Below are positions 20,556 to 30,039 of a stretch of 38,137 nt of DNA, one piece after another. The notes under the pieces were generated by a model that saw nothing but the letters and a program-made list of their open reading frames with translations, searched no databases and had not been told where the DNA came from. Position numbers and translations under genes: made by a program. How positions within the stretch are numbered: position 1 is the stretch's first letter; every line of letters starts with the position of its first letter. The DNA comes from Nemertoderma westbladi (Eukaryota > Xenacoelomorpha > Nemertodermatida > Nemertodermatidae). The stretch is from the NCBI GenBank assembly GCA_032718475.1, contig JAUCBJ010008041.1:1-38137 (forward strand), in the 5' to 3' direction.

Positions 20556-23228
20556 ATGTCTGACACAAAACGGGCACTGTCAGATAGTCTTTTGGAAGGT
20601 GTTAGAATGAGTCTTAGACTTGGACAGGGTCTTGAAAGGAAGATGGCAGAGGCAATGGCAACAGCAGAAGCGGAAAGAAAGGCGGAAGAGGCAATGGCAA
20701 CAGTAGAAGCGGAAAGAAAGATAGAGACACCTGTACTCCCAGAACCTGCCTATAAATTCCCTTTGAACAGTACTAAACTACCTGTGCCCAGTAGGACTGT
20801 TCCCGAGTCCGAACCCGTCCTGGACGCCGAGCGAGATATCAAGAATTTATCGCCCGTCGTCTCTCGCTCGCCCGCTATTACGTTGGCGACTCCCGCTTCG
20901 GCGGTTGAGTGGGTAGCTGAGGGACGACGGGAGATGGGTCTCCTGCTCGAGCAGCTGAGGGAACACTGTTTGTGCTCCTCTCAGCAGGTCCGGGAAATGG
21001 AAGAGACTGTTCAGCAGCTCAAGGGAACAGTAAGGGAAAGTAGGTTAGAGTTGCAAAAGGTGCAGCAAAGTATCGCGTTAGAACGCGATAAATTAGTGAA
21101 CATACAAAGGGGTATAACACCACCCCCTGTAACAATGTGTCAACCCGTTAGGTCTGAAGTATTTCATGCGCAAGGTGTGGAGCCTACACGCATCTATACT
21201 GCTAGTGAAGTAGAAACTCCTATAGTAAACCCTATTCAGGGTAATTATAAACCTGTTGATAATAATATTCCATATAGACCTGATCATAATCCGAGAAATT
21301 TATATACCGATAATTCTATATTCAATAATACGATGGCTCAAGAAAGTTTTACGCGTCAGATGGCTAGAACAGAAGCCCACCAAGCGGTCAAAGTGGGAGA
21401 AATCGTCAAATTCAATGGAGATGAGATGAAATGGTTATCTTTCAATGAATATTACAAAGATAGCATACAGAACTCTGTACTATCTAACGGAGAGAAACTT
21501 AGATTCCTCATCAAGTGCTTGGAAGGACCTCCCAAATTAATGGCGTTAAAGTTTATTGGACATCCAGATGGATTAAGACAAGTTTGGGATACATTAAACA
21601 TCAGGTATGGTAATAGGACTAACATAGCTAGGTATTTATATGCGAAATTAATGGCGCCCCGAAAGTTTCTTAGCAGCGGGATTATAGAATTTTCCGATGA
21701 AATTCAGGAGATCTGTAGACAGCTAGATTGGTTAGGTAAGTCTCATGAATACCAGAACTCTATGGTTGTAGGAGCCTTAGCATCTACTTTACCAAAGGGT
21801 GGAGTAGGTACACGCTGGGACAAGAAAGTGTTATATATGATGGAACAACAACAACGAGACCCTACCATGGCTGATCTCATGTCCTTCTTAGATAGTGAAG
21901 TAAAATTACAACTCATAAAGCAGTCCAGAGAGAAAACATCGGAAAATAAGGTAAGTGAGAAACCCGTTTCTAGGAGAAGGGTAACACCAGTGTGTTATAC
22001 TGACGACGGCGAAAGCCAAGTCTCTCAGGAAGAGGACAGCGGGAAAGACACAGCAAAATCCTACTATGACAACAAGACCTATAAAGACGTAAGTAAATAT
22101 AAGTCTCGAACCAGTGACCGGAGAGAACAGGTAACAACAACTCCTCCTACGTCTCCTAAGAGAATTCACGGAAGAAAGCCCGAAGAAAGAACGAGAGTGC
22201 ATAACGTTGCCCAAGGTAAAGTGAGTAACATCAAACCAAAATGTGCGCTGTGCGACGGGCCCCACCGTTTGAGAGTGTGTGCTGAATTCCTAAAGAAATC
22301 CCTGGTAGACAGACGTGAAGTCATGTGGGATAAGCGGTTATGCTATAATTGCCTCAGACCAGGACACCAACGGCGAACCTGTTTCTCCGAAGTAAAGTGT
22401 GCAAAGTGCGGTGCGAAACATCACATCTTGTTACGCAGTGAATTCGAACGAAACAACCCAAGTCAGGTAAGTGAGCCCGAACTACATGTCCAATTCAGTG
22501 ATGTAAATGACACTGATCAAGAGTCTGAGATGGAAGGATTCTATACGGACGAATTCTCCGACGCCAACGAATCCTGTTACCTAATAAATACCGCAGTGTA
22601 TCGAGCACTTACGTATGAAAAGGACACCGACAATGAGTTCCCCCCAACTACCTTTGACAGACAACCATCTTGGAAACCTCCAACTTCCAACGTAGGAATC
22701 AGAGAATTTCCTGTAGTGCAGGTAAGAGTTCACGGTCCCAACAAAAGTTACATAGTGAACGCCCTCCTTGACTCCGGCAGCACAGGAACATTCATCGATC
22801 AAGAACTAGCCGAAGACATCTTTGCTGGACAACCCAAATTCCGAACTAAGTTGGATATGTCAGGAATTATGCAGGTTTGGAAATCTACCATAACGGCAGA
22901 TTACTATGTAGGTGCGTTGTCCACCCCCCAGGATAAATTAGGAGAACAAAGTATAAGGTCAGTAAAAATGGTGGCTATAAAGAACTTCGCTACTACCCAG
23001 GTAGAACCTTATAACTGGGACGAGGACGAGAGCATCCAGCAGCTTAAGATACCTCGATTCCACACAGATTATCCTGGAGTGCAAATACTCATCGGCCAAA
23101 ACGCGCATGAGGCGCTAGAGACATTGGAGAAACGGCCTGCTCAACCACAGCCACTACAAACCTATGCAGTAAGAACTAGAGTAGGTTGGTACTTCACTGG
23201 CCCTTCCCGTATAACTCTCAAAGTGTGA
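20556..23228 (+). CDS. Gag-protease polyprotein of BEL-1c, interrupted at its 3' end
   Basis: Starts at ATG 20556 in good context (aaacATG). Order: a short internal repeat (AEAERKAEEAMAT), a coiled-coil region near residues 120-185 (SSQQVREMEETVQQLKG), a DUF1759 capsid-like domain about residues 284-430 (KFNGDEMKWLSFNEYY onward), a basic Ser/Arg-rich stretch, three zinc-binding motifs near 561, 595 and 613 (CALCDGPHRLRVC, CYNCLRPGHQRRTC, CAKCGAKHH), and a DUF1758-type aspartic protease with LLDSGSTGTFID near residue 738. The layout is diagnostic of BEL/Pao. The frame is open for 889 codons, then enters the nested LTR at 23224 and stops at 23228; host sequence resumes in frame at 30594. Confidence 0.95.
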   Translation: MSDTKRALSDSLLEGVRMSLRLGQGLERKMAEAMATAEAERKAEEAMATVEAERKIETPVLPEPAYKFPLNSTKLPVPSRTVPESEPVLDAERDIKNLSPVVSRSPAITLATPASAVEWVAEGRREMGLLLEQLREHCLCSSQQVREMEETVQQLKGTVRESRLELQKVQQSIALERDKLVNIQRGITPPPVTMCQPVRSEVFHAQGVEPTRIYTASEVETPIVNPIQGNYKPVDNNIPYRPDHNPRNLYTDNSIFNNTMAQESFTRQMARTEAHQAVKVGEIVKFNGDEMKWLSFNEYYKDSIQNSVLSNGEKLRFLIKCLEGPPKLMALKFIGHPDGLRQVWDTLNIRYGNRTNIARYLYAKLMAPRKFLSSGIIEFSDEIQEICRQLDWLGKSHEYQNSMVVGALASTLPKGGVGTRWDKKVLYMMEQQQRDPTMADLMSFLDSEVKLQLIKQSREKTSENKVSEKPVSRRRVTPVCYTDDGESQVSQEEDSGKDTAKSYYDNKTYKDVSKYKSRTSDRREQVTTTPPTSPKRIHGRKPEERTRVHNVAQGKVSNIKPKCALCDGPHRLRVCAEFLKKSLVDRREVMWDKRLCYNCLRPGHQRRTCFSEVKCAKCGAKHHILLRSEFERNNPSQVSEPELHVQFSDVNDTDQESEMEGFYTDEFSDANESCYLINTAVYRALTYEKDTDNEFPPTTFDRQPSWKPPTSNVGIREFPVVQVRVHGPNKSYIVNALLDSGSTGTFIDQELAEDIFAGQPKFRTKLDMSGIMQVWKSTITADYYVGALSTPQDKLGEQSIRSVKMVAIKNFATTQVEPYNWDEDESIQQLKIPRFHTDYPGVQILIGQNAHEALETLEKRPAQPQPLQTYAVRTRVGWYFTGPSRITLKV
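23219..23223. other. Target-site duplication of BEL-2b, left
   Basis: caaag before the LTR at 23224 is repeated exactly at 30589-30593 after the LTR ending at 30588. It marks a clean insertion into the gag-pol ORF of BEL-1c. Confidence 0.95.
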
Positions 23229-23772
23229 CGGGATCTACGGATCCCGGTTTATCCGTTGGGTTTTCTATCCACGCGTCCCCGCCGTGTGTGAAAGGTAAAA
23301 GAGTTCTGATGTTCGGTAATATGTATAAAGGTATAATAGTCTGATATAGCACAGTATAGTATGACACGGTTACCGGTAGATAAGTATGATGGCGGTAGCG
23401 GACGGTGACAGAAGTCCCCGTTCCACCCTACTGATCTGACTGAGTAAACTAAACTGAATAGGGAAGCACCAACAGGTAATATATGTACTGCACAGTTGGC
23501 CATATTACTGTACCTAGTCGATGCTGTCCCCCCATTGGCTAATATCCCACTTCTCGCCCTTTCACCTTCCCTGGTGTGTTTCCCGTTGCCCCTGTTGTTC
23601 TCTCTCTGTTAGGGGTTTGGCCCCTGACCCTTATTGTGTGTGTCTCCTTTGGGGCCTATTGTCCCCGTTTACTGGGGTGACACGAGGTTGATTGGTAATC
23701 AACCTCGTGCTCCCAATATTGCTCAATGGCTTACTTTGTGGGTTCATGTTAGCGGAATTGGATAAGCTAACA
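23224..23772 (-). repeat. 3' LTR of BEL-2b
   Basis: On the plus strand it runs TGTGACGGGATC to GCTAACA. It contains stem-loops at 23611-23625, 23651-23664, 23681-23709 and a terminal palindrome (TGTTAGC...GCTAACA). The 84-codon frame inside it is repeated in the other LTR and has no recognisable product. Confidence 0.95.
23681..23709. other. Perfect 13-bp stem-loop in BEL-2b LTR
   Basis: cacgaggttgatt (23681-23693), loop ggt, aatcaacctcgtg (23697-23709). An identical copy lies in the other LTR at 30497-30525. Copy a has a different but equally perfect stem at 9651-9682. Confidence 0.85.
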
Positions 23773-23781
23773 CTCCCCCCC
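23773..23781 (-). promoter_or_regulatory. Polypurine tract of BEL-2b
   Basis: On the minus strand GGGGGGGAG directly abuts the TG of the 3' LTR, the expected place and composition for the plus-strand primer of an LTR element. It confirms minus-strand orientation. Confidence 0.75.
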
Positions 23782-23810
23782 ATGCTATCTTCCCGGTGAG
23801 AAGATAGCAT
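23782..23810. other. Perfect 11-bp hairpin beside the polypurine tract
   Basis: atgctatcttc (23782-23792) pairs with gaagatagcat (23800-23810) around a 7-nt loop (ccggtga), immediately next to the polypurine tract. Confidence 0.75.
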
Positions 23811-24169
23811 CCACCAAAAAATGCGCTACAATTCCGCTGGATCCCGATCTAGTATCGGGTGTGGGGTGGGTTATTTTCTTTCGGAGCCGGCTTTCCTGGC
23901 CGCTCCCTATGGGTATGATATTGCTACCCTCTGGCGTTTCGTGTCGGGCCGATCGTGCGCTTCTCTCACACAACTTTTGTTTCCCCAACACTTTCGCCCT
24001 GACTCTACTCTTCCTCTCCTCTCTTGCTCTAACTCTTGGACTTCCCTGTCCCTCACTCTTCCTCTCACTTCTCCCCCCCCCACGCTTGAATTGCGCCCAC
24101 ACTCTCTCCACACTATCTCCATACCACCTCTCGCTATCTCTCTTGCCCTCCCTAAGGCCCAAATCTCTA
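23811..24169. other. Spacer inside BEL-2b, no gene seen
   Basis: Pyrimidine-rich on the plus strand. Several overlapping frames of 71-132 codons exist on both strands, but none resembles copy a or a known protein and all reflect biased composition. It probably derives from the 3' end of the element. Confidence 0.4.
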
Positions 24170-25597
24170 ATGCTACCCCTGTGCTATCATACCATCTACC
24201 TACTGCTTACTAACTCTAACTATCTAACTCTACTAACTACTAACTCTACTCTCCGCTAACTCTCACTACTTCTGGCTCTAACTAAAGCCTCTAACTTTCT
24301 ACTAACTCTAACTAGAACTACTAAGTCTAGCTAACTCCTACTAACTCTCTACTTCTACTAACTCTACTTGACTCATCTAAGTCTACCAACTCTCTAGCCC
24401 TTTAACTAGAACTCCCTAACTCTACCCACTCTTCTAACTACGTGGCGCTTGCGGTGCCCACAACCACTCTACTATCTGGCACCCTATGTGCCCTTCTACT
24501 ACTCAACTACCTCTCTAACTCTACTACCTGGCACCCTATGTGCCCGTCTCTACTATTCTACTCTCTGGCACCCTATGTGCCCTCTCTACTACTCTACTCT
24601 ATCTCTAACTTACTTCCTTTACATCCACTCGCCTGCACGTGATGCTCTGAATGCCGGCAGAGTGGGTACGTTAATTATGTGAACTACTACTGACTCTACT
24701 AACTCTACTAACTCTCTTCTAACTCTACTAACTCTTTTTGTGCCTGGCACCTCTTGTGCCCGGCACCTTCTAACTCTACTAACTCTTTTTGTGCCCGGCA
24801 CCTCTTGTGCCCGGCACCTTCTAACTCTACTAACTCTACTAACTCTCTACTAACTCAACTAACTCTACTACTAACTCAACTAACTCTACTACTAACTCTT
24901 TTTGTGCCCGGCACCTCTTGTGCCCGGCACCCACCCTAATTAACATACCCTGCTCTTACATCAAACACGTCATCACGCCCTTGCCCCACTAAGTTCAGCG
25001 CATTCCCTACTAACTCTAACTACGTGGCGCTTATGGTGCCCACAACCCTCTACTGCTCTACTAACACTCCTAACTAGTGGTACTACGTACCCTCTTACTA
25101 CTCTAGCTCTCTCTACTAGCTAGCGGTACAACGTACCCTCTTACTACTCTAGCTCTCTCTACTAGCTAGCGGTACTACGTACCCTCTTACTCTTACTAAC
25201 TCTCTCTACTCTTACTAACCGGTACTACGTACCCTCTAACTCTTACTCCCTAACGGTACTACGTACCACCCTCTAACTCTTACTCTCTAACGGTACTACG
25301 TACCCCTTAACTCCTAACTAACTAGCGGTACTACGTACCCTCTAACTCTCTAACTAACTAGCGGTACTACGTACCCTCTTACTCTCTAACTAACTATCGG
25401 TACTACGTACCCTCTAACTCTCTAACTAACTATCGGTACTACGTACCCTCTAACTCCTAACTAACTAGCGGTACTACGTACCCTCTAACTCTAACTAACT
25501 AGCGGTACTTACGTACCCTCTAACTCTCTAACTAACTATCGGTACTACGTACCCTCTAACTCTCTAACTAACTATCGGTACTACGTACCCTCTAACT

Positions 25598-25630
<33 letters not shown>

Positions 25631-25980
25631 GGTACTTACGTACCCTCTAACTCTCTAACTAACTAGCAGTACTTACGTACCCTCTAACTCTCTAACTAAC
25701 TAGCGGTACTTACGTACCCTCTAACTCTTTAACTAACTATCGGTACTACGTACCCTCTAACTCTAACTAACTAGCGGTACTTACGTACCCTCTAACTTTC
25801 TAACTAACTAGCGGTACTTATGTACCCTCTAACTCTCTAACTGACTAACGGTACTTACGTACCCTCTAACTCTCTAACTAACTAGCGGTACTTACGTACC
25901 CTCTAACTCTCTAACTAACTATCAGTACTACGTACCACCCTTTAACTAACTAACTAACTAACTAACTCTTACTACCTAAC
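24170..25980. repeat. Hairpin minisatellite replacing pol
   Basis: Pyrimidine-rich taactctactaactc spacers separate short hairpins. The first part (24444-25040) has about eight GGCAC-nnnnn-GTGCC or GGCGC-nnnnn-GTGCC stems with 5-nt loops (for example 24478, 24530, 24567, 24746, 24797, 24910). The second part (25079-25936) has about 23 units with GGTAC-(3 or 4 nt)-GTACC, mostly spaced 33-45 bp, separated by ctctaactctctaactaact-like sequence. The array lies where protease and pol should be. Open frames across it are artefacts of the repeats. Confidence 0.9.
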
Positions 25981-26021
25981 TTCTACCTACTCTATTATTT
26001 AATTATTTTCATTAATTTTAA

Positions 26022-26660
26022 TTAAATAATTATTTTATATTTTATGCGTGGGAAGGGCGTCTCGCCCTCATTCCCACCCCCCTCAGTCCAAAACTTTGGA
26101 CGACTAAAAACTCTCACGTGCCCCTTCTTCCAGTAGGCTCTCTCCTGCTGCCCTCCTATACGTCCTCTAACTCTTCGCCACACTCTCTTCGACACTACCT
26201 CCGCTAGCCTCCCCCTTCGTATGTGCGCTGGCATTAAAGGCCTCGACGACCCCCGCTCGTTCCTTGGTACACATGGCGTCTGCCCGTGCAATGCCCCCTC
26301 GCACTGTGTCCATCCTGCGTGTGTATGCAACACGCCTCCTTCTACTTTCCCGACTCCCTTATGTTTGCTAATGGGCTTCTCTGCCCCTGGTTTAGTCCTT
26401 TCATATCCTCTCCCTTTCCAACACTCTCCGGATCTGTGTCCTTTTACCACACATCGATGACATAGTCCGTTTGCGTCTGTGTAGGCTACACGATCTCGTT
26501 TGGGCAACGCTTGCCAGTACTTGCAACTCCTGGTCTTATGGGTTCCGTCCCGATGTAATTGACATTGGAATCCTGGATTATAGCGTTTCCTGTATAGTCC
26601 TTCACGTATCGCGCTTAGGTTTATATGTACCGATTTAATGTTTTGGTTGTCTAGACTCGG
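26022..26660 (-). pseudogene. Gag zinc-knuckle remnant, BEL-2b
   Basis: The minus-strand translation contains the same linker-knuckle region as copy a: a CQLHRDGTHK-like segment, YWQALPKRDRVAYTDANGLC and the knuckle CHRCVVKGHRSGEC. Downstream the frame leaves the similarity and runs out in Arg/Gly-rich sequence to 26022 without the protease DSGA motif. The protease is therefore lost or shifted beyond recognition. RNA binding is the usual role of such knuckles; the present copy is a fragment. Confidence 0.7.
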
Positions 26661-26833
26661 CCTACTGGGTATATTGGGATTGTTTTTATTTACGGTGTTA
26701 TTTTCTTTCTGTCCCTGCCACGGTGTGGCCCTGCTACCAGCTAACTGTGGACTAGCAGTCCCCTGTATGGCTCCGTGTGGTAGTGACTGCCCGCACGACC
26801 TGTTCTCGTCCAGGGAGTTCGATGTTCTTGCTC

Positions 26834-27644
26834 CTATCGGGGTATATTGTCGATATCGTGATGGGGGAATGTCACCCTGTCCCCCCCGGCCGGTATGTTT
26901 GGTACTGGGGTTGATGTTAATACATTGGGGCCCATACGTCTATCTCCAATAACTCCCCCCTCCCCTGGATATATGTTATGTCCCTGTGTATTATAGTCAT
27001 GCTGCTGTACCGATATAGGCCTACCTACCTCTCGCCTACCTACCGGTATGTACTCCGCGACTTCCGGGTTTAATCCCGTCGTTCGCGCTACCCCATCGCC
27101 TACTCTATCTCTCCCAGCATGGCCTATAATAGTATGTGCAGTAAGGCCTACAGTATGTCCTGCAGTCTGCATGTGCCCTTCCGAACCGAAGTTTATTCTT
27201 CGCGAATCTCGAATCTCCCCGCGACTACTGCACTCTCGATCGGCAGCTATATCCCGTCGGGAAGCTTCTCTTCGATCCCCTCTCCTGTTCTCGACTTCTG
27301 TATTGGTACGTCCTGTACCCCTCTCTTGGCGTGCGGTGCGTTTCTCCGGGGCGACGGCAATCTCCCGAAGTTCGACCCCACTGGCTCCCTGACTCCATCT
27401 CTACTATCGACGGTCCGCTATCTGTCCTCACACTCCTATCGTTCGTGGCGACACTTCTTCTACTATCTCCTCTTCTTCCTCTTTTCAGTGCAGTATTCCG
27501 GCTCGTGAGATCTCTCGTCGACCTCCCGGTTAAACTCCACTGTTCTTCTTCCCTCTTCTGATCGGGCTCGACGCTTCGCCTGCCCTCTCGCGACGTCAAC
27601 CTGCCTCTCTCTGCTCGATCGCACGCCGCTGGGGATACTCGCAA
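26834..27644 (-). pseudogene. Gag middle segment, BEL-2b
   Basis: Two overlapping minus frames (26834-27172 and 27225-27644) correspond to 6379-7339 of copy a, sharing GHTVGLTAHTI, VPNIP and EVDERSH-like segments. Frame changes separate them. At the 26834 side, sequence equivalent to the DUF1759 domain of copy a is missing, so the segment joins almost directly to the linker before the zinc knuckle. No named domain. Confidence 0.5.
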
Positions 27645-27689
27645 TCCCCCTATTACTCTCCGTCGCCGGGTGTTGCGGTTTACCTAGCT

Positions 27690-28060
27690 TCGGCCCGCGC
27701 ATTATCCGCCGACGCCTGTGGGACACTCTCTGCCCCCCCTCTCTCTCTACTAATCTCTCGCGGTGGGGTGCCGTAGCCCCCCCCCCCCCACCCGCCACTT
27801 CTAACTTCACTATCTCTTACTACACTTCTGCGTCCCTCTTGTCGGACATTCTCTACCCCCCTTCTCTCGCCACTAATCTTTCGTGGTGGGGCTCCTGTAG
27901 CCCCCCCCCCCACCCGCCACTTCTAACTTCACTACCTCCTACTACACCTCTACACCCCCCTTGTGGGGCATTCTCTGCCCCCCCTCTCTCGCCACTAGTC
28001 TTATGTGGTGGGGCGCCGGTAGCCCCCCCCCCACTCGCCACATCTAACTTCACTATCTCT
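27690..28060 (-). repeat. Three 123-bp tandem units with poly-C tracts in gag
   Basis: Units of about 123 bp (41 codons) each contain a CNNGTAGC block followed by a C run at 27777-27789 (13), 27901-27911 (11) and 28023-28032 (10). Copy a has a single unit with a 14-base run (7178-7191). On the coding strand the runs are poly-G, giving Gly stretches and, when their length changes, frameshifts. Confidence 0.85.
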
Positions 28061-28139
28061 TACTTCGTCTCTACACCCCTCTCTAGTCGACGCACTGTCT
28101 TTACTACGGCTGGGTCTATTCACCCCCGCCTCTCTCTCT

Positions 28140-28290
28140 ACTACTGCGTGGCCTATCAGGCCCACCTCGGGTTGGCTCAACCCCGCTACCTCCTGCCTAC
28201 CAACTACGTGGCCTACCAGGCCGCCGTCGGGTTGGCTCAACCCTGCCACTTCCTGCCTACTAACTACGTGGCCTACCAGGCCACCGTCTG
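28140..28290 (-). repeat. 61-bp tandem repeat in gag
   Basis: About two and a half units with GTGGCCTACCAGGCC and GGGTTGGCTCAACCC, the latter an imperfect palindrome. Encodes repeated GLSQPxxGLxGH in the minus frame. Copy a carries diverged units of the same repeat at 7310-7450. Confidence 0.8.
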
Positions 28291-28295
28291 CCGGG

Positions 28296-29417
28296 TTATG
28301 TACGTCTCGACACGCTCATATTAATAGCACCATTCCCAATATTATTTGTTAAATCAATTAAATTATTAGAATTTGAAACGTGATTATTATTTAAATTATT
28401 TAAATTACTTAGATCACTACTATTCTCTAAACTTAAATTATTATTCGAATTATTTTGCGGGATTGAATTGAAATTATTATTTAGAGTATTTGTATTTAAA
28501 TTTAAATTACTACTACCCGGTAAAATATTATTTCCTGTAATAAAGGGATTAGGGTTATCTACTACGGTACTATTAATATTAACTGCTTCTAACGTACTAC
28601 TACTACCCCCCCCCCCCCCCCCGCCCGTACGGCTACACCAGTTCTGGTTCTCTCGCCCGGTGTCTGTAAGTGGGGTCTCACTCTCTGACAGTTCCAACCG
28701 CGCCAGTTCTAGTCGGCGCTGATTCAGTTTGGCTTGATGTTGCATAATCCCCCTTAGTAGGGCATGCAAATCATCCCGCCTGCGCTTACACTCTATCCCT
28801 CTCTGTCGCATATCCTGCTCGGCCGACTCTGCCACTCTCGCAACCATCTCAAGCCGCCTCGCCGGCTCGTTCTCTACTCCCATCTCTCGCTCTCTACACT
28901 CCTTGGCTCTCTCTCTAGACTCCTCGGCTTTCTCTCTATACTCCCTTTCCGACTCTCCTAACTCCTCTGAGAATGCGGTTTCCTCTCTCAATTGTCTCTC
29001 TAACCCATCCTGCTCATTCGCCACCATTTCCAATCTACACTCCAGATTCATCTCCCGCACCCTTCTTTCTTTTACGGAGGATGTAGCAGACTTATCGGTT
29101 GCGACGGACTCCCGCCGCCCCTCCGTCCTACTAACTTTCCCCCGCCTCCCGGAACTTCCTCCAACCGACGAGACCGAATCCTCGGAGTTAACCTCGGATT
29201 CGCCCTCCTCAGGTCTCTTCCAACCCACTAATTTTACTCCCCGGGCATCGACTAAGTATGGCCCTATGTACACTACACTAGGTTCCATACCCCCACATTC
29301 CCATAGTTCAATCAGTTCGTTGGCAACCCCCTTCGCTCTCTCCTCGGCTAGTTCTCTCTGCCCAAAACGCATTAGGTAATCAAAGTGTCTGTTCGACTCA
29401 CCTAGTCGTTTCCTCAT
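28296..29417 (-). CDS. Gag N-terminal/coiled-coil frame, BEL-2b
   Basis: A 373-codon frame containing RLGESNRHFDYLMRF and VVYIGPYLVDARGVKLVGW (the block conserved with copy a), an acidic Ser-rich stretch, a long charged coiled coil (EYREKAEESRERAKE, then RRLEMVARVAES), a poly-Gly run from a 17-base C tract (28606-28622) and an Asn-rich tail (NLNTNTLNNNFNS). The ATG at 29417 overlaps the stop of the previous frame as ATGA; comparison with copy a, which is in frame here, shows a one-base deletion in copy b rather than a genuine second start. The gag is therefore disabled by mutation or read by frameshifting. Confidence 0.7.
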   Translation of the reverse strand: MRKRLGESNRHFDYLMRFGQRELAEERAKGVANELIELWECGGMEPSVVYIGPYLVDARGVKLVGWKRPEEGESEVNSEDSVSSVGGSSGRRGKVSRTEGRRESVATDKSATSSVKERRVREMNLECRLEMVANEQDGLERQLREETAFSEELGESEREYREKAEESRERAKECREREMGVENEPARRLEMVARVAESAEQDMRQRGIECKRRRDDLHALLRGIMQHQAKLNQRRLELARLELSESETPLTDTGRENQNWCSRTGGGGGGGSSSTLEAVNINSTVVDNPNPFITGNNILPGSSNLNLNTNTLNNNFNSIPQNNSNNNLSLENSSDLSNLNNLNNNHVSNSNNLIDLTNNIGNGAINMSVSRRT

Positions 29418-29875
29418 CTCACCTCGTCTATCTTCGCCCCTCCTTTGGCCTCTCTCAGTTGCTCCCGGGTCGCGAGGTAGGCCCGTCGAAGTCGATCAGA
29501 AACCCCGACGTCCTCGTCGCCGACCTCTCCTCCATCTCTCCGGGTCCGACGTCGTACCGACGGCCCCACCGTCGCCGTTCCGGTGGACCGTCCGTCGTCC
29601 TCGGCCTGTGGCTGACCGGTGACATCGGTACGTCGACCCTCGCTCCGCGTCGACTCGTCTTCCTCTTCTCCTCCCGACTCGATTTCTCTTTGTAGACGAC
29701 CCCCCACATCTTGGTTCGCCGGGTCGCTCGTTATCGACGTGGCGTCAACGTGCGTCGACGTGGTCGGCGTAGCATCGACCGGCGTCGTGGGTTCGTATCG
29801 TCTCGCCGTGGCCTCGCGGATCGTTAGATCGTCGTCCGGGGTCCGCGGCGGTGTCGTTCCTTTCTCTCGACTCAT
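29414..29875 (-). CDS. Gag extreme N-terminus, BEL-2b
   Basis: ATG at 29875 (MSREKGTTPPRTPDDD) is 165 nt inside the 5' LTR. The 153-codon frame is acidic, Thr/Asp-rich, with EDVGVSDRLRRAYLATREQ near its end, matching copy a. It stops where copy a continues in frame, because copy b is one base shorter near 29417. It probably encodes the start of Gag; no domain recognised. Confidence 0.65.
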   Translation of the reverse strand: MSREKGTTPPRTPDDDLTIREATARRYEPTTPVDATPTTSTHVDATSITSDPANQDVGGRLQREIESGGEEEDESTRSEGRRTDVTGQPQAEDDGRSTGTATVGPSVRRRTRRDGGEVGDEDVGVSDRLRRAYLATREQLREAKGGAKIDEVR

Positions 29876-29929
29876 CTTCGTCTTTGGTGGCTGGCAGCCA
29901 CAGTCTGTCAGTTGGTTGGATCTAGTTCT

Positions 29930-30039
29930 ATCACTGTCAGACTGTTAGGGCAGCTGCTAGGATTCTATCACTGTCAGGGCAGCTGGGTGGATCTGATTCT
30001 GTCACTGTCAGGGCAGCTGGGTGGATCTGATTCTGTCAC
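29930..30039 (-). repeat. 34-bp tandem repeat at the primer-binding position
   Basis: Two near-identical 34-bp units (29967-30000 and 30001-30034, with gggcagctgggtggatctga) and an older diverged unit at about 29930-29966 run right up to the inner edge of the 5' LTR. Copy a has a different, non-repeated sequence there. Confidence 0.8.

Noticed and set aside
23249-23503. 84-codon frame in the BEL-2b LTR, also at 30065-30319
   Set aside because: Duplicated with the LTR; no conserved counterpart is evident in the BEL-2a LTR.
24619-24939. Short frames with repeated peptide motifs in the GGCAC part of the minisatellite
   Set aside because: They are simply the repeat read in phase; no start context, conservation or homologue.
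25079-25945. Regularly spaced palindromic repeats resembling a CRISPR array
   Set aside because: The spacers are near-identical pyrimidine-rich sequence rather than unique, the unit spacing varies, there are no cas genes, and the array lies inside a eukaryotic retroelement.
27839-28324. 161-codon plus-strand frame rich in Pro and Ser
   Set aside because: It is the reverse of the tandem repeats in gag with poly-C read as poly-Pro; it lacks independent evidence.
29414-29420. ATGA overlap between two gag frames as a possible reinitiation or programmed frameshift site
   Set aside because: Copy a reads through in one frame at the same place and copy b is one base shorter, so a simple deletion explains the overlap.
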